A stretch of DNA of 64,000 nt from Bradyrhizobium manausense (GTDB lineage Bacteria; Pseudomonadota; Alphaproteobacteria; Rhizobiales; Xanthobacteraceae): contig NZ_LJYG01000112.1 of NCBI RefSeq assembly GCF_001440035.1, positions 441,315 to 505,314 of the forward strand, in the 5' to 3' direction. Made by a program: the position numbers and the translations under genes. Below, piece after piece: positions 53,690 to 63,061 of this stretch; the first letter of the stretch is position 1, and each line of letters opens with the position of its first letter. The notes below the pieces were generated by a model. It was not told the origin of the DNA. It searched no databases and saw only the letters and a list, made by a program, of their open reading frames with translations.

Positions 53690-53829
53690 GCAAACCACGG
53701 TAAGCCAATGAACGGCTCCCGCTTTCCGCGCGGGCTTGAGTTCAAAATCACCGGCGAGTGGCTCCCGGCATTGCGCAAGCTATTCGGAACCTCGACATAG
53801 GAAATCGGGATCAAAGGATATCTCGAGCA

Positions 53830-54006
53830 TCATCTGCTCCGGACATCGCGCGACAATTCACCTGTCGCCACATTTATCAAATGAATCCGCGCACAAGCCG
53901 GGCAATGCACGACCACGACCGCCTCGGCAGGCGTCGAGGCAGGCTCGCAGATAGGATGTTGCACGTTCATCCCCGTGTTGGGGCAGCGAAACAGGATGTT
54001 GGACAT
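53830..54006 (-). CDS. 58-residue Cys-rich (zinc-ribbon-like) protein
   Basis: A short gene: ATG 54006 with GGAG 5 bases upstream, stop at 53830-53832. The peptide has CPNTGMNVQHPIC and later HCPACARIHLI, four cysteines in two pairs, as in small zinc ribbons; I have seen the FRCPNTG style in rhizobial hypothetical proteins. Overlapping frames on the other strand lack such a pattern. Function unknown. It lies between eutC and a small helical gene and faces eutC. Confidence 0.6.
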   Translation of the reverse strand: MSNILFRCPNTGMNVQHPICEPASTPAEAVVVVHCPACARIHLINVATGELSRDVRSR

Positions 54007-54192
54007 GGAAGCTCCGTGACACAGACCTGTCTCTCCCCAGCCCGAAGATCAACTCAGGAAGATCACCTAGGTGGCAGAAGCCGAAACCGCATCCTGATAC
54101 CGCCGTTCACTCCCTTCGATGCTCGATCCGTTTCGCCGACCCACCGTTAGTGGTAACATTTAACAGTTGCGCGCAGCGCGGGGGAGCAGACC

Positions 54193-54531
54193 ATGCACAG
54201 GTACGTCGCCCGGGCAAACATCGATCACTACGTAGAGATTTTGAAGGACATGGGCCTGTCGACGCAGCGCCGAAGTACCACGATCGCACTGCTTATTGCT
54301 GAGCTCGACAAGCTCGGCGAGGACGGCGAGCATCTGGAGTTCGCGGAAACCAAGGTTTCAGCGAGCCGTCAACAGGTCGCACAAGCAGCCGCCCGCCGCG
54401 ATTCTCTCGCCCTCGGCACATCCGAGCGGGAAAATGCAGAGAGATACCTGATCCACCTTGAGAATGTTCATACGGTACTGGATGATTTCTGCCACCGCCT
54501 TCGTCACAGAATCGCATCGGGTCCCGCTTGA
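54193..54531 (+). CDS. Small hypothetical protein
   Basis: A 112-residue, strongly helical and charged protein (YVEILKDMGLSTQRRSTTIA, LAETKVSASRQQVAQAAARR-like stretch at residues 50-70). No known domain. A similar small protein (MHRYVARANIDHY start) is common in rhizobia as far as I recall. It converges on the FtsH gene with 77 bases between, so it may be under shared stress control; unproven. Confidence 0.65.
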   Translation: MHRYVARANIDHYVEILKDMGLSTQRRSTTIALLIAELDKLGEDGEHLEFAETKVSASRQQVAQAAARRDSLALGTSERENAERYLIHLENVHTVLDDFCHRLRHRIASGPA

Positions 54532-54608
54532 GAGCTGACGGAGGTCGCGCAGGTAACCCGACACCAAGCCGCGAACTCTTGAGGAGGTGATGGTCGGCTC
54601 GGTTGCGA

Positions 54609-56447
54609 TCAGGCAGCAACGGACTCGTTCGTTTCTCTGTTGCCGAGTAGTGGCGTAAACTGCTCCGCGGTCACGGTTTCATTTGCAATCAACAGTTCAA
54701 CACCGGCGTCAAGGTCGGCACGGCGTCGCTGCAGGATATCGCGGGCACGGCGATCACCCTCCTCGATCAGATTGCGCACGGCAAGATCAATCTCGCGGCC
54801 GGTGGCTTCGGCAGCAGTCACGACCGTATCCTGGGCCGCGAGAAATGCCTGGGGCTTGGGGGCATAGGTGCGCTGCCCGACCGTCTCGTCCATGCCGTAT
54901 TTGGTCACCATCTCAATGGCCACTTCGGTCGCACGTTGAAGATCGTCGGCGGCCCCGGTCGAAATCGCACCATCGAAAATCAGGCGCTCCGACGCACGTC
55001 CACCCATCAGCACCGCGACCCGGTTCTTCAGCTCTTCGATGGTCAGCAGGAACCTGTCTTCGGTGGGACGCTGAATGGTGTACCCCAGCGCCCCGATTCC
55101 ACGCGGGATGATCGATACTTTCTGCACCGGATCGACCCCCGGCAGGCTCGCAGCCACGAGAGCATGGCCCATCTCGTGATATGCAACCCTACGCCGCTCC
55201 TCCTTGCCGAGCACCCTGCTCTTCTTTTCCACTCCAGCAACGATCCGCTCGATCGCGGCGACGAAATCGGCGAAAGAGACCTCGCCAGCGCCCCGCCGGG
55301 TCGCGGCTATCGCGGCCTCGTTGACGAGATTGGCAAGATCAGCCCCCGTGAAGCCGGTTGTGAGGCCAGCTACCTTCTCCAGATCAACTAGCTCACCCAT
55401 CCGGATCTTGCGGACGTGCACCCTGAGAATGGCAATGCGCCCCGTCTTGTCTGGCCGGTCGACAAGGACCTGCCGGTCGAACCGTCCTGCCCGCAACAGC
55501 GCGGGATCCAGGATTTCGGGGCGATTGGTTGCCGCCAACAGGATTACGCCGACGCTCGGATCGAAGCCGTCAAGCTCGGACAGGAGCTGGTTGAGGGTCT
55601 GCTCCTTCTCATCATGACTCGACAACGACAGCGGTCCACGGCTACGTCCAAGCGCGTCGAGCTCGTCGACGAAGATGATGCATGGGGCTGCCTTGCGGGC
55701 TTGCTCGAACAGGTCACGCACGCGCGCGGCGCCGACGCCGACGAACATTTCGACGAACTCGGAGCCCGAAATCGAGAAGAACGGAACGCCAGCCTCGCCG
55801 GCGACAGCGCGGGCCAGCAACGTCTTGCCGGTTCCGGGCGGTCCCACCAATAGGATGCCCTTCGGCACATGCGCACCCAGTCGGCCGTAGCTGCCGGGAT
55901 CCTTTAGAAACGACACCACCTCCTGCAGCTCGAATTTCGCGTCATCGACCCCGGCGACGTCGGCGAAAGTCACCTTGATGTCCTTCTCGACATAGACTTT
56001 GGCACGCGACTTACCAATCGCCATGAGTCCGCCGAATCCCTGCCGGCCGGTCATGCCGCGCCCGATCCAGTACCAGATCAGGAAAAAGACCACGATCGGG
56101 AAGATCCAGGATAGCAGGCTTTGCAATGCGCCGCTCCCGGGAACGCCAGTGACGCTCACGCCCTTCTGCGCGAGCTTATCGGCCAGGACCATATCAACCC
56201 GCGCGGTGACGAACGCGGACTTTCCGCTCGGGAGTTGTTCCTTCAGCTTTCCCTGGATGCTATCCGGTCCCACGGAGACCTCTGCGATCTTTTCCTGGGC
56301 GAGCAGCTGCTCAAACTGGCTGTAAGGAATGGTCTCGATCGAATTATAGGTTGCGACAAGGAATTGCAGGGCGACGAGCAACATACTGCCTGCGAAGATG
56401 ATGGCCATCACGATGGTCTGCTTTCGCGACCCTTGACCTGCCTCCAC
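54609..56447 (-). CDS. ftsH: ATP-dependent zinc metalloprotease FtsH
   Basis: Membrane-bound AAA+ protease, 612 residues, degrades misfolded membrane proteins and short-lived regulators. Two N-terminal helices (about residues 13-33 and 110-130) flank a periplasmic domain. AAA: Walker A GPPGTGKTLLARAVAG, Walker B CIIFVDELDALG, SRH with LRAGRFDRQVLVDRP. Protease zinc site YHEMGHALVAASLPG, with third ligand in GAADDLQRATEVA. It is not in the usual hflB context (no tilS or ftsJ), so it may be an additional copy. A 235-base gap (56448-56682) holds its promoter. Confidence 0.94.
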   Translation of the reverse strand: MEAGQGSRKQTIVMAIIFAGSMLLVALQFLVATYNSIETIPYSQFEQLLAQEKIAEVSVGPDSIQGKLKEQLPSGKSAFVTARVDMVLADKLAQKGVSVTGVPGSGALQSLLSWIFPIVVFFLIWYWIGRGMTGRQGFGGLMAIGKSRAKVYVEKDIKVTFADVAGVDDAKFELQEVVSFLKDPGSYGRLGAHVPKGILLVGPPGTGKTLLARAVAGEAGVPFFSISGSEFVEMFVGVGAARVRDLFEQARKAAPCIIFVDELDALGRSRGPLSLSSHDEKEQTLNQLLSELDGFDPSVGVILLAATNRPEILDPALLRAGRFDRQVLVDRPDKTGRIAILRVHVRKIRMGELVDLEKVAGLTTGFTGADLANLVNEAAIAATRRGAGEVSFADFVAAIERIVAGVEKKSRVLGKEERRRVAYHEMGHALVAASLPGVDPVQKVSIIPRGIGALGYTIQRPTEDRFLLTIEELKNRVAVLMGGRASERLIFDGAISTGAADDLQRATEVAIEMVTKYGMDETVGQRTYAPKPQAFLAAQDTVVTAAEATGREIDLAVRNLIEEGDRRARDILQRRRADLDAGVELLIANETVTAEQFTPLLGNRETNESVAA

Positions 56448-56682
56448 CTGCTCCTCCCATCAACATCAGCTCGCACTCAATTGGTAACGGGAGATGGCCG
56501 CGTCGGATTGATTCAGGTCAACTCGGCCGCCGACCATGGGCTCATACGTTCAATTTGAATGCGACCGTGCAGAACGGTGTGATCGATATCTGGGGCTTCG
56601 AACCCGCCCTCGACGCGGTCCGAGATGATGACGATGCGACCGCGGCGAATGGCGGGGTCGGGCTGTGTTACAGATCTCTCCG

Positions 56683-57423
56683 TCACCTCATCATGGCGGA
56701 TGTCTGGAAGATGCGCCCCCACGACGCAAGCGCCGTGATGTCGCCGCCGGCGAGACCGAGGGTTCGCCATAGCGTGACCGCGACGGAATCGAGGACGGCG
56801 ATATCAAGCTCGCGTTCGAGTGCGGGCGCAAGCGCCGCGCCGTCGAGATTGGTGCAGAGGATGACGGCGGCGTCGGCCCCCTGCGCCGCGACCGCGCGGA
56901 CCATGTCGGCGATATCAGCGGGAGCGACCTCGCCGAAGGAAAAATTGTCGCGCAAGCCGAGATGCCGTTCAGCATGCGGTGCGATGCCCTCCCCGGCCCA
57001 GACATTGCCGATCCGCCGCTGCACGTCGTCCGTATAGGGCGAGACGAGCGCGACACGTTTGGCGCCAAGCGCGCGGACAGCCTCGATACAGGCGAGCGTC
57101 GAAGTCGTCGCCGGCACGTTTGTGCGCGCCGTGATCGCCTTGCATAGGCTCCTGTCCCTGTCGATGCCGAGCCAGCTTGCGGAGGTGCCGTTCCAGGCGA
57201 CGGCATCGACCTTGGCATCGGCAAGCAAGTCCGCCGCAGGCAACATCACCGAAACATCGAACTGACTTAGCGCGGCAGCATCAAGCGCAATCTCGGTGAC
57301 GCGAAAGCGCGAGAAATGCGCGGTGACGTCGGTTACATCATGCAGCATCGCGCTCGTGACCGGCTCGAGCACCGAGTTGGAGGACGGCGTGATCATGCCG
57401 AGGCGCTTGCGCAAAACTGACAT
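56683..57423 (-). CDS. Asp/Glu racemase-fold protein (maleate isomerase/arylmalonate decarboxylase-like)
   Basis: A 246-residue protein. MITPSSNSVLEPVT matches the phosphate/carboxylate-binding start of this group, and VILCTNLDGAAL holds the second catalytic Cys. At the first Cys position it reads WNGTSASWLG, with no Cys, as in decarboxylase-type members. It is divergent from the GntR gene and probably part of the same catabolic set. Reaction unclear: decarboxylation, isomerisation or racemisation of a dicarboxylate. Confidence 0.82.
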   Translation of the reverse strand: MSVLRKRLGMITPSSNSVLEPVTSAMLHDVTDVTAHFSRFRVTEIALDAAALSQFDVSVMLPAADLLADAKVDAVAWNGTSASWLGIDRDRSLCKAITARTNVPATTSTLACIEAVRALGAKRVALVSPYTDDVQRRIGNVWAGEGIAPHAERHLGLRDNFSFGEVAPADIADMVRAVAAQGADAAVILCTNLDGAALAPALERELDIAVLDSVAVTLWRTLGLAGGDITALASWGRIFQTSAMMR

Positions 57424-57511
57424 CGATCACGATCGCTCCGTTGTGGCGAAGCGCATCCGCGCTCGCTGCAAAGGATCATCCGCATCCCCTTGCGTCCGCG
57501 CAACCGGCAAT

Positions 57512-57528
57512 TTGCATGCTGCATACAA
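57512..57528. promoter_or_regulatory. Candidate GntR operator
   Basis: TTGCATGCTGCATACAA, a 17-base near-palindrome (14 of 17 positions symmetric) in the 205-base gap between the two divergent genes, 100 bases before the GntR start. Length and ends suit FadR/FCD-type GntR sites. Confidence 0.6.
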
Positions 57529-57628
57529 TTTGTTCGATAAGCACGTGTTTTGAGCCACATACGTCTCCTATTTGAGCACCTGATTTGACAGGGAATCGCT
57601 AGGATCGGGCGCAACAGGAAGTCCCCGC

Positions 57629-58336
57629 GTGCAGCACAGATCCGATCCGAACCCGGGACGAAAGTCGCCCAAACTCAAGAGGATGGGCCTGCACGAGCGC
57701 GCTGCCGCGCGGATGCGGACGATGATCATTCGCGGTGAGCTCCCGCCGGGATCGCAGACCCAGGAAACAAAACTGTCGAAGGAGCTTGGCGTGTCGCGCA
57801 CTCCGCTGCGCGAGGCGATGAAGGTGCTCGCGGCTGAAGGATTGATCGAGCTTCGCCCCAATCGCAGCCCGCGCATCGCCGACATCGCAGTCGAGACTAT
57901 CTCGGAGCTATTCGAAGCGCTCGCCGGCATCGAGCGGCTCGCGGCAGAGCTCGCCGCGGAGCGCGCCAGCGAACGAGATCTTGCCCGCCTGCGCACGCTC
58001 CAGACCCGCATGGAAGGTCATCATCGCAACGGCAAGCTCGACGAATATTTCGCGATCAACGGCGAGATACACAACACCATCGTCCGCATGGCCCGCAACG
58101 CGCCGCTCCGTGAGGCGCACGAGACATTGATCTCCCGGGCCGAGCGCGCGCGCTATCTCGCGCTGGGCGCCGACAAGCGCTGGAGCAATTCGGTCGAAGA
58201 GCACGCCAATATTCTCGCCGCACTCGAAGTACGGGACGGCGAGGCCGCAGGACGCCTGCTCGGCGCCCATGTCCGTCAGACCGGCATCGCACTGCTCGAG
58301 ACTCTTGTCCCCAAAACCAAGCTGACGGCGGCCTGA
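57629..58336 (+). CDS. GntR-family regulator, FCD (FadR) type
   Basis: A 235-residue regulator. Winged helix LSKELGVSRTPLREAMKVLA; the C-terminal FCD domain has the metal-type residues in EIHNTIVRMARN and EEHANILAAL. I use GTG 57629 because AGGAA lies 8 bases before it; ATG 57683 is an alternative with a poor site. It starts the rightward catabolic operon and is 2 bases from the next gene. Confidence 0.92.
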   Translation: MQHRSDPNPGRKSPKLKRMGLHERAAARMRTMIIRGELPPGSQTQETKLSKELGVSRTPLREAMKVLAAEGLIELRPNRSPRIADIAVETISELFEALAGIERLAAELAAERASERDLARLRTLQTRMEGHHRNGKLDEYFAINGEIHNTIVRMARNAPLREAHETLISRAERARYLALGADKRWSNSVEEHANILAALEVRDGEAAGRLLGAHVRQTGIALLETLVPKTKLTAA

Positions 58337-58338
58337 CC

Positions 58339-59088
58339 ATGAAGCTGCTGCTGCTCAACCCCAACACCAGCACCCCGGTCACGCAGTTGATGACCGAGGT
58401 CGGGCAGCGCGCAGCCGCCCCCGGCACCGAGCTCATCCCCTGCACCGCGCCCCGCGGCGTGCCCTATATCGCAACGCGCACCGAGGCGCAGATCGGCGGC
58501 GCTATCGTGCTGGAAATGCTGGCCGAGCAGCATCGCAAGGTCGACGCCGCGATCATCGCCGCCTTCGGCGATCCCGGCCTGTTCGCTGCGCGCGAGACGT
58601 TCGACATTCCCGTGATCGGTCTTGCGGAAGCCGCGATGCTGTCGGCCTGTATGGCTGGGCGCCGATTTGCAATCGTGACCTTCGCGCAAGCGCTCGGCCC
58701 CTGGTACGAGGAATGCGTGCGCGACCATGGCCTGCGAGAACGCTGCGCCAGCATTCGCATGCTCGACACGCCGTTTCAGGCCATCTCCGATGTCGGCGGC
58801 GAGAAGGAAGATGTGCTCGTTGAGCTGGCGCAGCGCACCATCATCGAAGATGAGGCCGACGTTCTGATCTTTGCCGGCGCGCCGCTCTCCGGCCTTGCCG
58901 AGCGCGTGGCCGACAGGATCCCCGTTCCTGTGGTCGACCAGGTCGTCGCCGCCGTGAAGCAGGCCGAGGCGGTGGTAGCGCTGCGGCTGCGCAAGGCGAC
59001 CGCAGGCACGTTCCGCCGGCCGGCCGCCAAACCGACCATCGGTCTTGCCGACGCGCTCGCCGCGCGGCTCGAGCGGCGCGACAGCTAA
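58339..59088 (+). CDS. Hydantoin/allantoin-racemase-family protein lacking both catalytic Cys
   Basis: A 249-residue Asp/Glu-racemase-fold protein. NPNTSTPVTQLM and IIAAFGDPGLFAAR match the HyuE/HpxA family in position, but the first catalytic Cys (near 75-80) is Ala, and the second site reads FAGAPLSGLA with no Cys. The two-base racemisation is therefore unlikely; another reaction or a binding role is possible. Many soil-bacterium relatives appear to share this change. It is co-transcribed with the GntR gene. Confidence 0.82.
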   Translation: MKLLLLNPNTSTPVTQLMTEVGQRAAAPGTELIPCTAPRGVPYIATRTEAQIGGAIVLEMLAEQHRKVDAAIIAAFGDPGLFAARETFDIPVIGLAEAAMLSACMAGRRFAIVTFAQALGPWYEECVRDHGLRERCASIRMLDTPFQAISDVGGEKEDVLVELAQRTIIEDEADVLIFAGAPLSGLAERVADRIPVPVVDQVVAAVKQAEAVVALRLRKATAGTFRRPAAKPTIGLADALAARLERRDS

Positions 59089-59195
59089 GGAGGCCCCGGC
59101 GGCGATGCAAGAAGCTCAATCCGTTTTGAATCGCCGAGCCGGCATTCCAAGGCTTGCGACTTGCTTTCTCTCTCGACGAAACCGGAGCTACCATC

Positions 59196-60290
59196 ATGGC
59201 TGAAGCGCAAGGCGGCCGTTCGCTCGTCGTCGACGCCGTCACCCACCGCTATCCGAGCGGCGCGCTTGCGGTCGAGAACATTAATCTCGATATCAAGGGT
59301 GGCGAGATCATCGCGCTGCTCGGTCCGTCCGGCTGCGGCAAGACCACGTTGCTCCGCATCATCGCCGGCTTCATCGCGCAGACGCAGGGACGCATCATCA
59401 TCGGCGACGACATCGTCGACGCGCTGCCGCCGAACAAGCGCGCCGTCGGCATTGTGTTCCAGAACTATGCGCTGTTCCCACACCTCTCGATCAGCGAGAA
59501 CGTCGCCTATGGACTGGCCGCACGCGGCGTCGACAAGACATCGCGCCAGCGCGAGGCACAACGCCTGCTCGAGCTGGTGCAATTGCCGACCATGGCGGAG
59601 CGTCTGCCAAGACGGCTCTCCGGTGGCCAGCAACAGCGCGTTGCCCTTGCCCGCGCGCTCGCGATCAAGCCGTCGATCCTGCTGCTGGACGAGCCCTTTG
59701 CCGCACTCGACAAGAATCTGCGGCTGGACATGCAGATCGAGGTGAAGCGGCTGCAGCGCGTGTCCGGCATCACCACGCTGATCGTGACCCACGACCAGGA
59801 AGAGGCGCTGTCGATGGCCGACCGCGTCGCGGTGCTAAGCCACGGCAAGCTCGAGCAGTTCGGCTCACCGTCCGATGTCTACGACCGGCCGCAGACCCTG
59901 TTCGTGAACACGTTTGTCGGCTCCACCAACCGCATGCCCGGTGTCGTGGTCTCCGCAGATCGCACGGCCGCAAAAGTGCGTCTCGACGCAGGCGCGGAGA
60001 TCATCGCCCGGCCGGCGGCGGGCAGCCTCACCGAGGGCGCCCGCGTCACCGTCTGCATCCGGCCCGAGCATCTGCAGTTTGTCGGCGACGCGTCGGGGTT
60101 TGCCGGCGTGGTCGGCATGTCGCTGCCGTTAGGTGCCACCGTCGTCCACGAGGTCACCACTGCCGATGGCTCCGGCGTAAAGGTCTCCCAGGCGCGCATC
60201 GGCGAGACGCGCGCCCTGGCGAGCGGCGCGGCCGTGCGCCTCGCACCGCTCGCCCCCTCGCTCGCAAATGCCTTTCCCGCGACGCTTTAG
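59196..60290 (+). CDS. Spermidine/putrescine-type ABC transporter ATPase (second set)
   Basis: A 364-residue PotA-like ATPase. Walker A LGPSGCGKTTLLRIIAG, Q-loop VFQNYALFPHLSI, signature LSGGQQQRVALARAL, Walker B LLLDEPFAALD and VTHDQEEALS, then a TOBE domain (CIRPEHLQFVGD). ATG 59196 has GGAG upstream. It follows the racemase-like gene by 107 bases and is the first transporter gene of the set. Confidence 0.93.
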   Translation: MAEAQGGRSLVVDAVTHRYPSGALAVENINLDIKGGEIIALLGPSGCGKTTLLRIIAGFIAQTQGRIIIGDDIVDALPPNKRAVGIVFQNYALFPHLSISENVAYGLAARGVDKTSRQREAQRLLELVQLPTMAERLPRRLSGGQQQRVALARALAIKPSILLLDEPFAALDKNLRLDMQIEVKRLQRVSGITTLIVTHDQEEALSMADRVAVLSHGKLEQFGSPSDVYDRPQTLFVNTFVGSTNRMPGVVVSADRTAAKVRLDAGAEIIARPAAGSLTEGARVTVCIRPEHLQFVGDASGFAGVVGMSLPLGATVVHEVTTADGSGVKVSQARIGETRALASGAAVRLAPLAPSLANAFPATL

Positions 60291-60320
60291 TTCCAGTCAT
60301 TGTCCACAACGGAGTTCGAC

Positions 60321-61367
60321 ATGATCCTCAACCGCCGCAGCCTGATGACCACCGCCCTCACCCTCGGAGCCATGAAGGCGTTTCCCGGACTGAGCTTCGC
60401 CCAGGCACGCCCGCTGGTATTTGCGACCTTTACCGGAAGCTGGGAAGAAGCGCACAAAGCCGTGCTGGTGCCGGCCTTCCGCAAGGCCAACGCCGATGCG
60501 GCGATCGTGCTCGACCCCATGCTTTCGGTCGACCAGATCGCGAAGATCAACGCGGCCAAGGCCAACCCGCCCATCGACGTCATGCTGCACGATCCCGGCC
60601 CTGCGCTCGTCGCGATCGGCCAGGACCTCGCCGAGCCCTATCCGGTCGAGAAGAGCGCCCATTACAAGGACCTGATCGCCGAGGCGCAGGAGCCGATGGG
60701 TCCCGCGCCGTTCTTCCAGGTGGTCGGCCTCACCTACAATCCCGAGGCGATCAAGACGCCGCCGACATCCTGGGCTGATCTCTGGAAGCCGGAATTCAAG
60801 GGGCGTGTCGGCATCACCAATCTCAACTCGACGCTCGGCACCGGCTGGCTGGTCGAGATCGCCAAGATGCGCGGCGGTTCGGAAGCCAATGTCGATCCGG
60901 GTTTCAAGGCGCTGGAGGAACTCAAGCCCAATCTCGCCGCGGTCGCCGCCAATCCCGGTGCGCTCGCGACCCTGTTCCAGCAGGGCCAGATCGACATCTC
61001 GCCCGGCAATTTCAACGCCATCCAGATCCTGAAAGCGCGCGGCGTGCCGGTCGAGTTCGTCGCGCCGAAAGAAGGCGCCATCGCCTTCAAGACCACGATC
61101 CACATCGTCAAGAACTCGCCGAACCGCGAGCTGGCCTTCAAGCTGATCGAGGCGGCGCTGACGCCCGAGGTGCAGACCACGTTGATGAACCCGCCCTATC
61201 TGATCGTCCCGACCAATTCCAAGGTGACAATGGGCGGCGAGATCGCGCGCGTGCTGGCCAAGGACACCGCGGAGCTGAAGCAGAAATTCGTGTTCCAGGA
61301 CTGGAAAAAGATCAACGAGCAGCGCTCGGCATGGATCGAGCGCTTCAACCGCGAGATCAAGATCTAG
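60321..61367 (+). CDS. Solute-binding protein (PotD/family 1-like), second set
   Basis: A 348-residue periplasmic receptor with a twin-arginine-like start (NRRSLMTTALTLGAM) and cleavage near SFAQA. Conserved: PLVFATFTGSWEEAHKAVLV, PIDVMLHDPGPALVAI, SPGNFNAIQILKARG and FQDWKKINEQRSAWIERF. GGAG precedes ATG 60321. Cargo unknown; by context a small carboxylate or ureide. Confidence 0.9.
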   Translation: MILNRRSLMTTALTLGAMKAFPGLSFAQARPLVFATFTGSWEEAHKAVLVPAFRKANADAAIVLDPMLSVDQIAKINAAKANPPIDVMLHDPGPALVAIGQDLAEPYPVEKSAHYKDLIAEAQEPMGPAPFFQVVGLTYNPEAIKTPPTSWADLWKPEFKGRVGITNLNSTLGTGWLVEIAKMRGGSEANVDPGFKALEELKPNLAAVAANPGALATLFQQGQIDISPGNFNAIQILKARGVPVEFVAPKEGAIAFKTTIHIVKNSPNRELAFKLIEAALTPEVQTTLMNPPYLIVPTNSKVTMGGEIARVLAKDTAELKQKFVFQDWKKINEQRSAWIERFNREIKI

Positions 61368-61382
61368 GACAGGCTCAAAACC

Positions 61383-62246
61383 ATGGGCGCAGCTCCGGCA
61401 TCACGGGACGTCACGTCCTACGGAATGGGATTGGCAGCGCCGCTGGCGCTGTTCTTCCTGCTGTTCTTCGTCGCGCCGCTGCTGCAATTGCTCTGGCTCT
61501 CGCTCCATAACGATACGGCCGGGCTCCATTGGGGGCTCGGCCAATACCTGCACTTCCTCACCGATCCCTTCAGCCTCGGCGTGCTCGGCTCGACGCTGCT
61601 GCTAGGGGCCGAAGTCACAGCGGTCTGCCTCCTGCTCGGCTTTCCCATCGCCTGGCTGTATCAGCGCGTTGGACCAAAGCTGCAAACCATCATCATCCTG
61701 ATCGTGCTGCTGCCGCTGCTCACCAGCGTCGTGGTTCGCACCTTCGCCTGGATCGTGATCCTGGGTCGCCAAGGCATCGTCAACGCGACACTACAGTCCC
61801 TTGGGATCATCGATACGCCGCTCAAGCTGCTCTACACCCAGTTCGGCGTGGTGATCGCGCTGGCGCAGGTGCAGATGCCTCTGATGACGCTGCCGCTGAT
61901 CACCGCACTGGGCCGGATCGACCCCAATCTCGATGATGCCTCCTGCTCGCTCGGCGCCGGTAGCTGGCGCACCTTCTTCAGGATCGTGCTGCCGCTGTCG
62001 CTGCCCGGCGTGATCGCCGGCTGCACACTGACTTATGCCGCGGCCATCACTGCTTTCATCACCCAGTCGCTGATCGGCGGCGGCCAGATGCTGTTCATGC
62101 CGATGTATCTCTATCAGCAGGCCTCCACGCTCCAGAACTGGCCGTTTGCGGCAGCAATCTCGATCATCTTCCTGCTCGCCGTGCTCGCGGTCGTGTCCGT
62201 TTTTACCACGCTCGGCCGCCTGTCGCGCGGCTATGGAGGTGCCTGA
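61383..62246 (+). CDS. ABC permease, PotB-like (second set)
   Basis: A 287-residue permease with helices at LALFFLLFFVAPLLQLLWLS and the coupling loop ASCSLGAGSWRTFFRIVLP, and FAWIVILGRQGIVN matching the PotB block. Its stop shares a base with the next start (TGATG). Fifteen bases follow the binding-protein gene. Confidence 0.92.
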   Translation: MGAAPASRDVTSYGMGLAAPLALFFLLFFVAPLLQLLWLSLHNDTAGLHWGLGQYLHFLTDPFSLGVLGSTLLLGAEVTAVCLLLGFPIAWLYQRVGPKLQTIIILIVLLPLLTSVVVRTFAWIVILGRQGIVNATLQSLGIIDTPLKLLYTQFGVVIALAQVQMPLMTLPLITALGRIDPNLDDASCSLGAGSWRTFFRIVLPLSLPGVIAGCTLTYAAAITAFITQSLIGGGQMLFMPMYLYQQASTLQNWPFAAAISIIFLLAVLAVVSVFTTLGRLSRGYGGA

Positions 62247-63061
62247 TGAGCGGGCGCAAACGCACTCTTGAGGCGCTCAGCTTCGAGTTCGTCATGACGG
62301 TCATCGCGGTCATCGCGCTTGTTATCATCATCGCGCCCTCGCTGGTGGTACTGATCGTGTCCTTCACCAGCGGCTTCTCGCTCAAATTCCCGCCGCCGGG
62401 TTATTCGCTGCGCTGGTACGCGGAGTTGTGGAACGCCTGGCAGCTTCACTTCGCGGCCAAGAACAGCCTTGTCGTCGCGTTGTGGGCCACGGGCCTCTCC
62501 GTCATCCTCGGCGTCGCGGCGGCGCTCGCAATCTCGAGGTCGCGAACGCTATCGGTGCGGCTGCTCGATTCCCTCTTCATGTCGCCGCTGGTCTTGCCGG
62601 CGCTGGCCTTTGGTCTGGCGGCTCTGATGCTATTCTCGCTGGTCGGCCTGCCGGTGTCGCCGCTGACCCTGGTGATCGGCCACACCGTCGTCTGCGTACC
62701 CTATGTCGTGCGCAACACGGTCGCCGCACTTGCCCAGTTGGAGCCGACACTGCTGGAAAGCTCGGCGGTGCTGGGCGCGAGCCGGCTCTATACGTTCCGC
62801 CGAATCCTGCTGCCGCTGATCCGGCCGGGCATCATCGCCGGTGCCTTCATCGCCTTCATGTCGTCATTCGACAACGTGCCGGTCTCGCTGTTCCTGCGCG
62901 ATGCCGCGACCGATATGCTGCCGATCCGGATGTGGCAGGACCTCGAGGGGAAGCTGGATGTGACCATCGCCGCGTTGTCGGGTGTGCTGATCATTGCCAC
63001 CGTCGCGCTGGTCGCGGTGATGGAGCGCGTCACCGGCCTGTCGCGGCGGCTGACGAACTAA
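62246..63061 (+). CDS. ABC permease, PotC-like (second set)
   Basis: A 271-residue permease. Landmarks: FTSGFSLKFPPPGYSLRWYA, MSPLVLPALAFGLAALML and the loop SSAVLGASRLYTFRRILLP, with MSSFDNVPVSLFL near the end. Ends one base before the stop of the convergent HIUase-like gene. Confidence 0.92.
   Translation: MSGRKRTLEALSFEFVMTVIAVIALVIIIAPSLVVLIVSFTSGFSLKFPPPGYSLRWYAELWNAWQLHFAAKNSLVVALWATGLSVILGVAAALAISRSRTLSVRLLDSLFMSPLVLPALAFGLAALMLFSLVGLPVSPLTLVIGHTVVCVPYVVRNTVAALAQLEPTLLESSAVLGASRLYTFRRILLPLIRPGIIAGAFIAFMSSFDNVPVSLFLRDAATDMLPIRMWQDLEGKLDVTIAALSGVLIIATVALVAVMERVTGLSRRLTN

Noticed and set aside
53758..54150. A 130-codon + strand frame after eutC
   Set aside because: The 58-residue - strand frame has the Cys pattern and ribosome site; the + product has neither.
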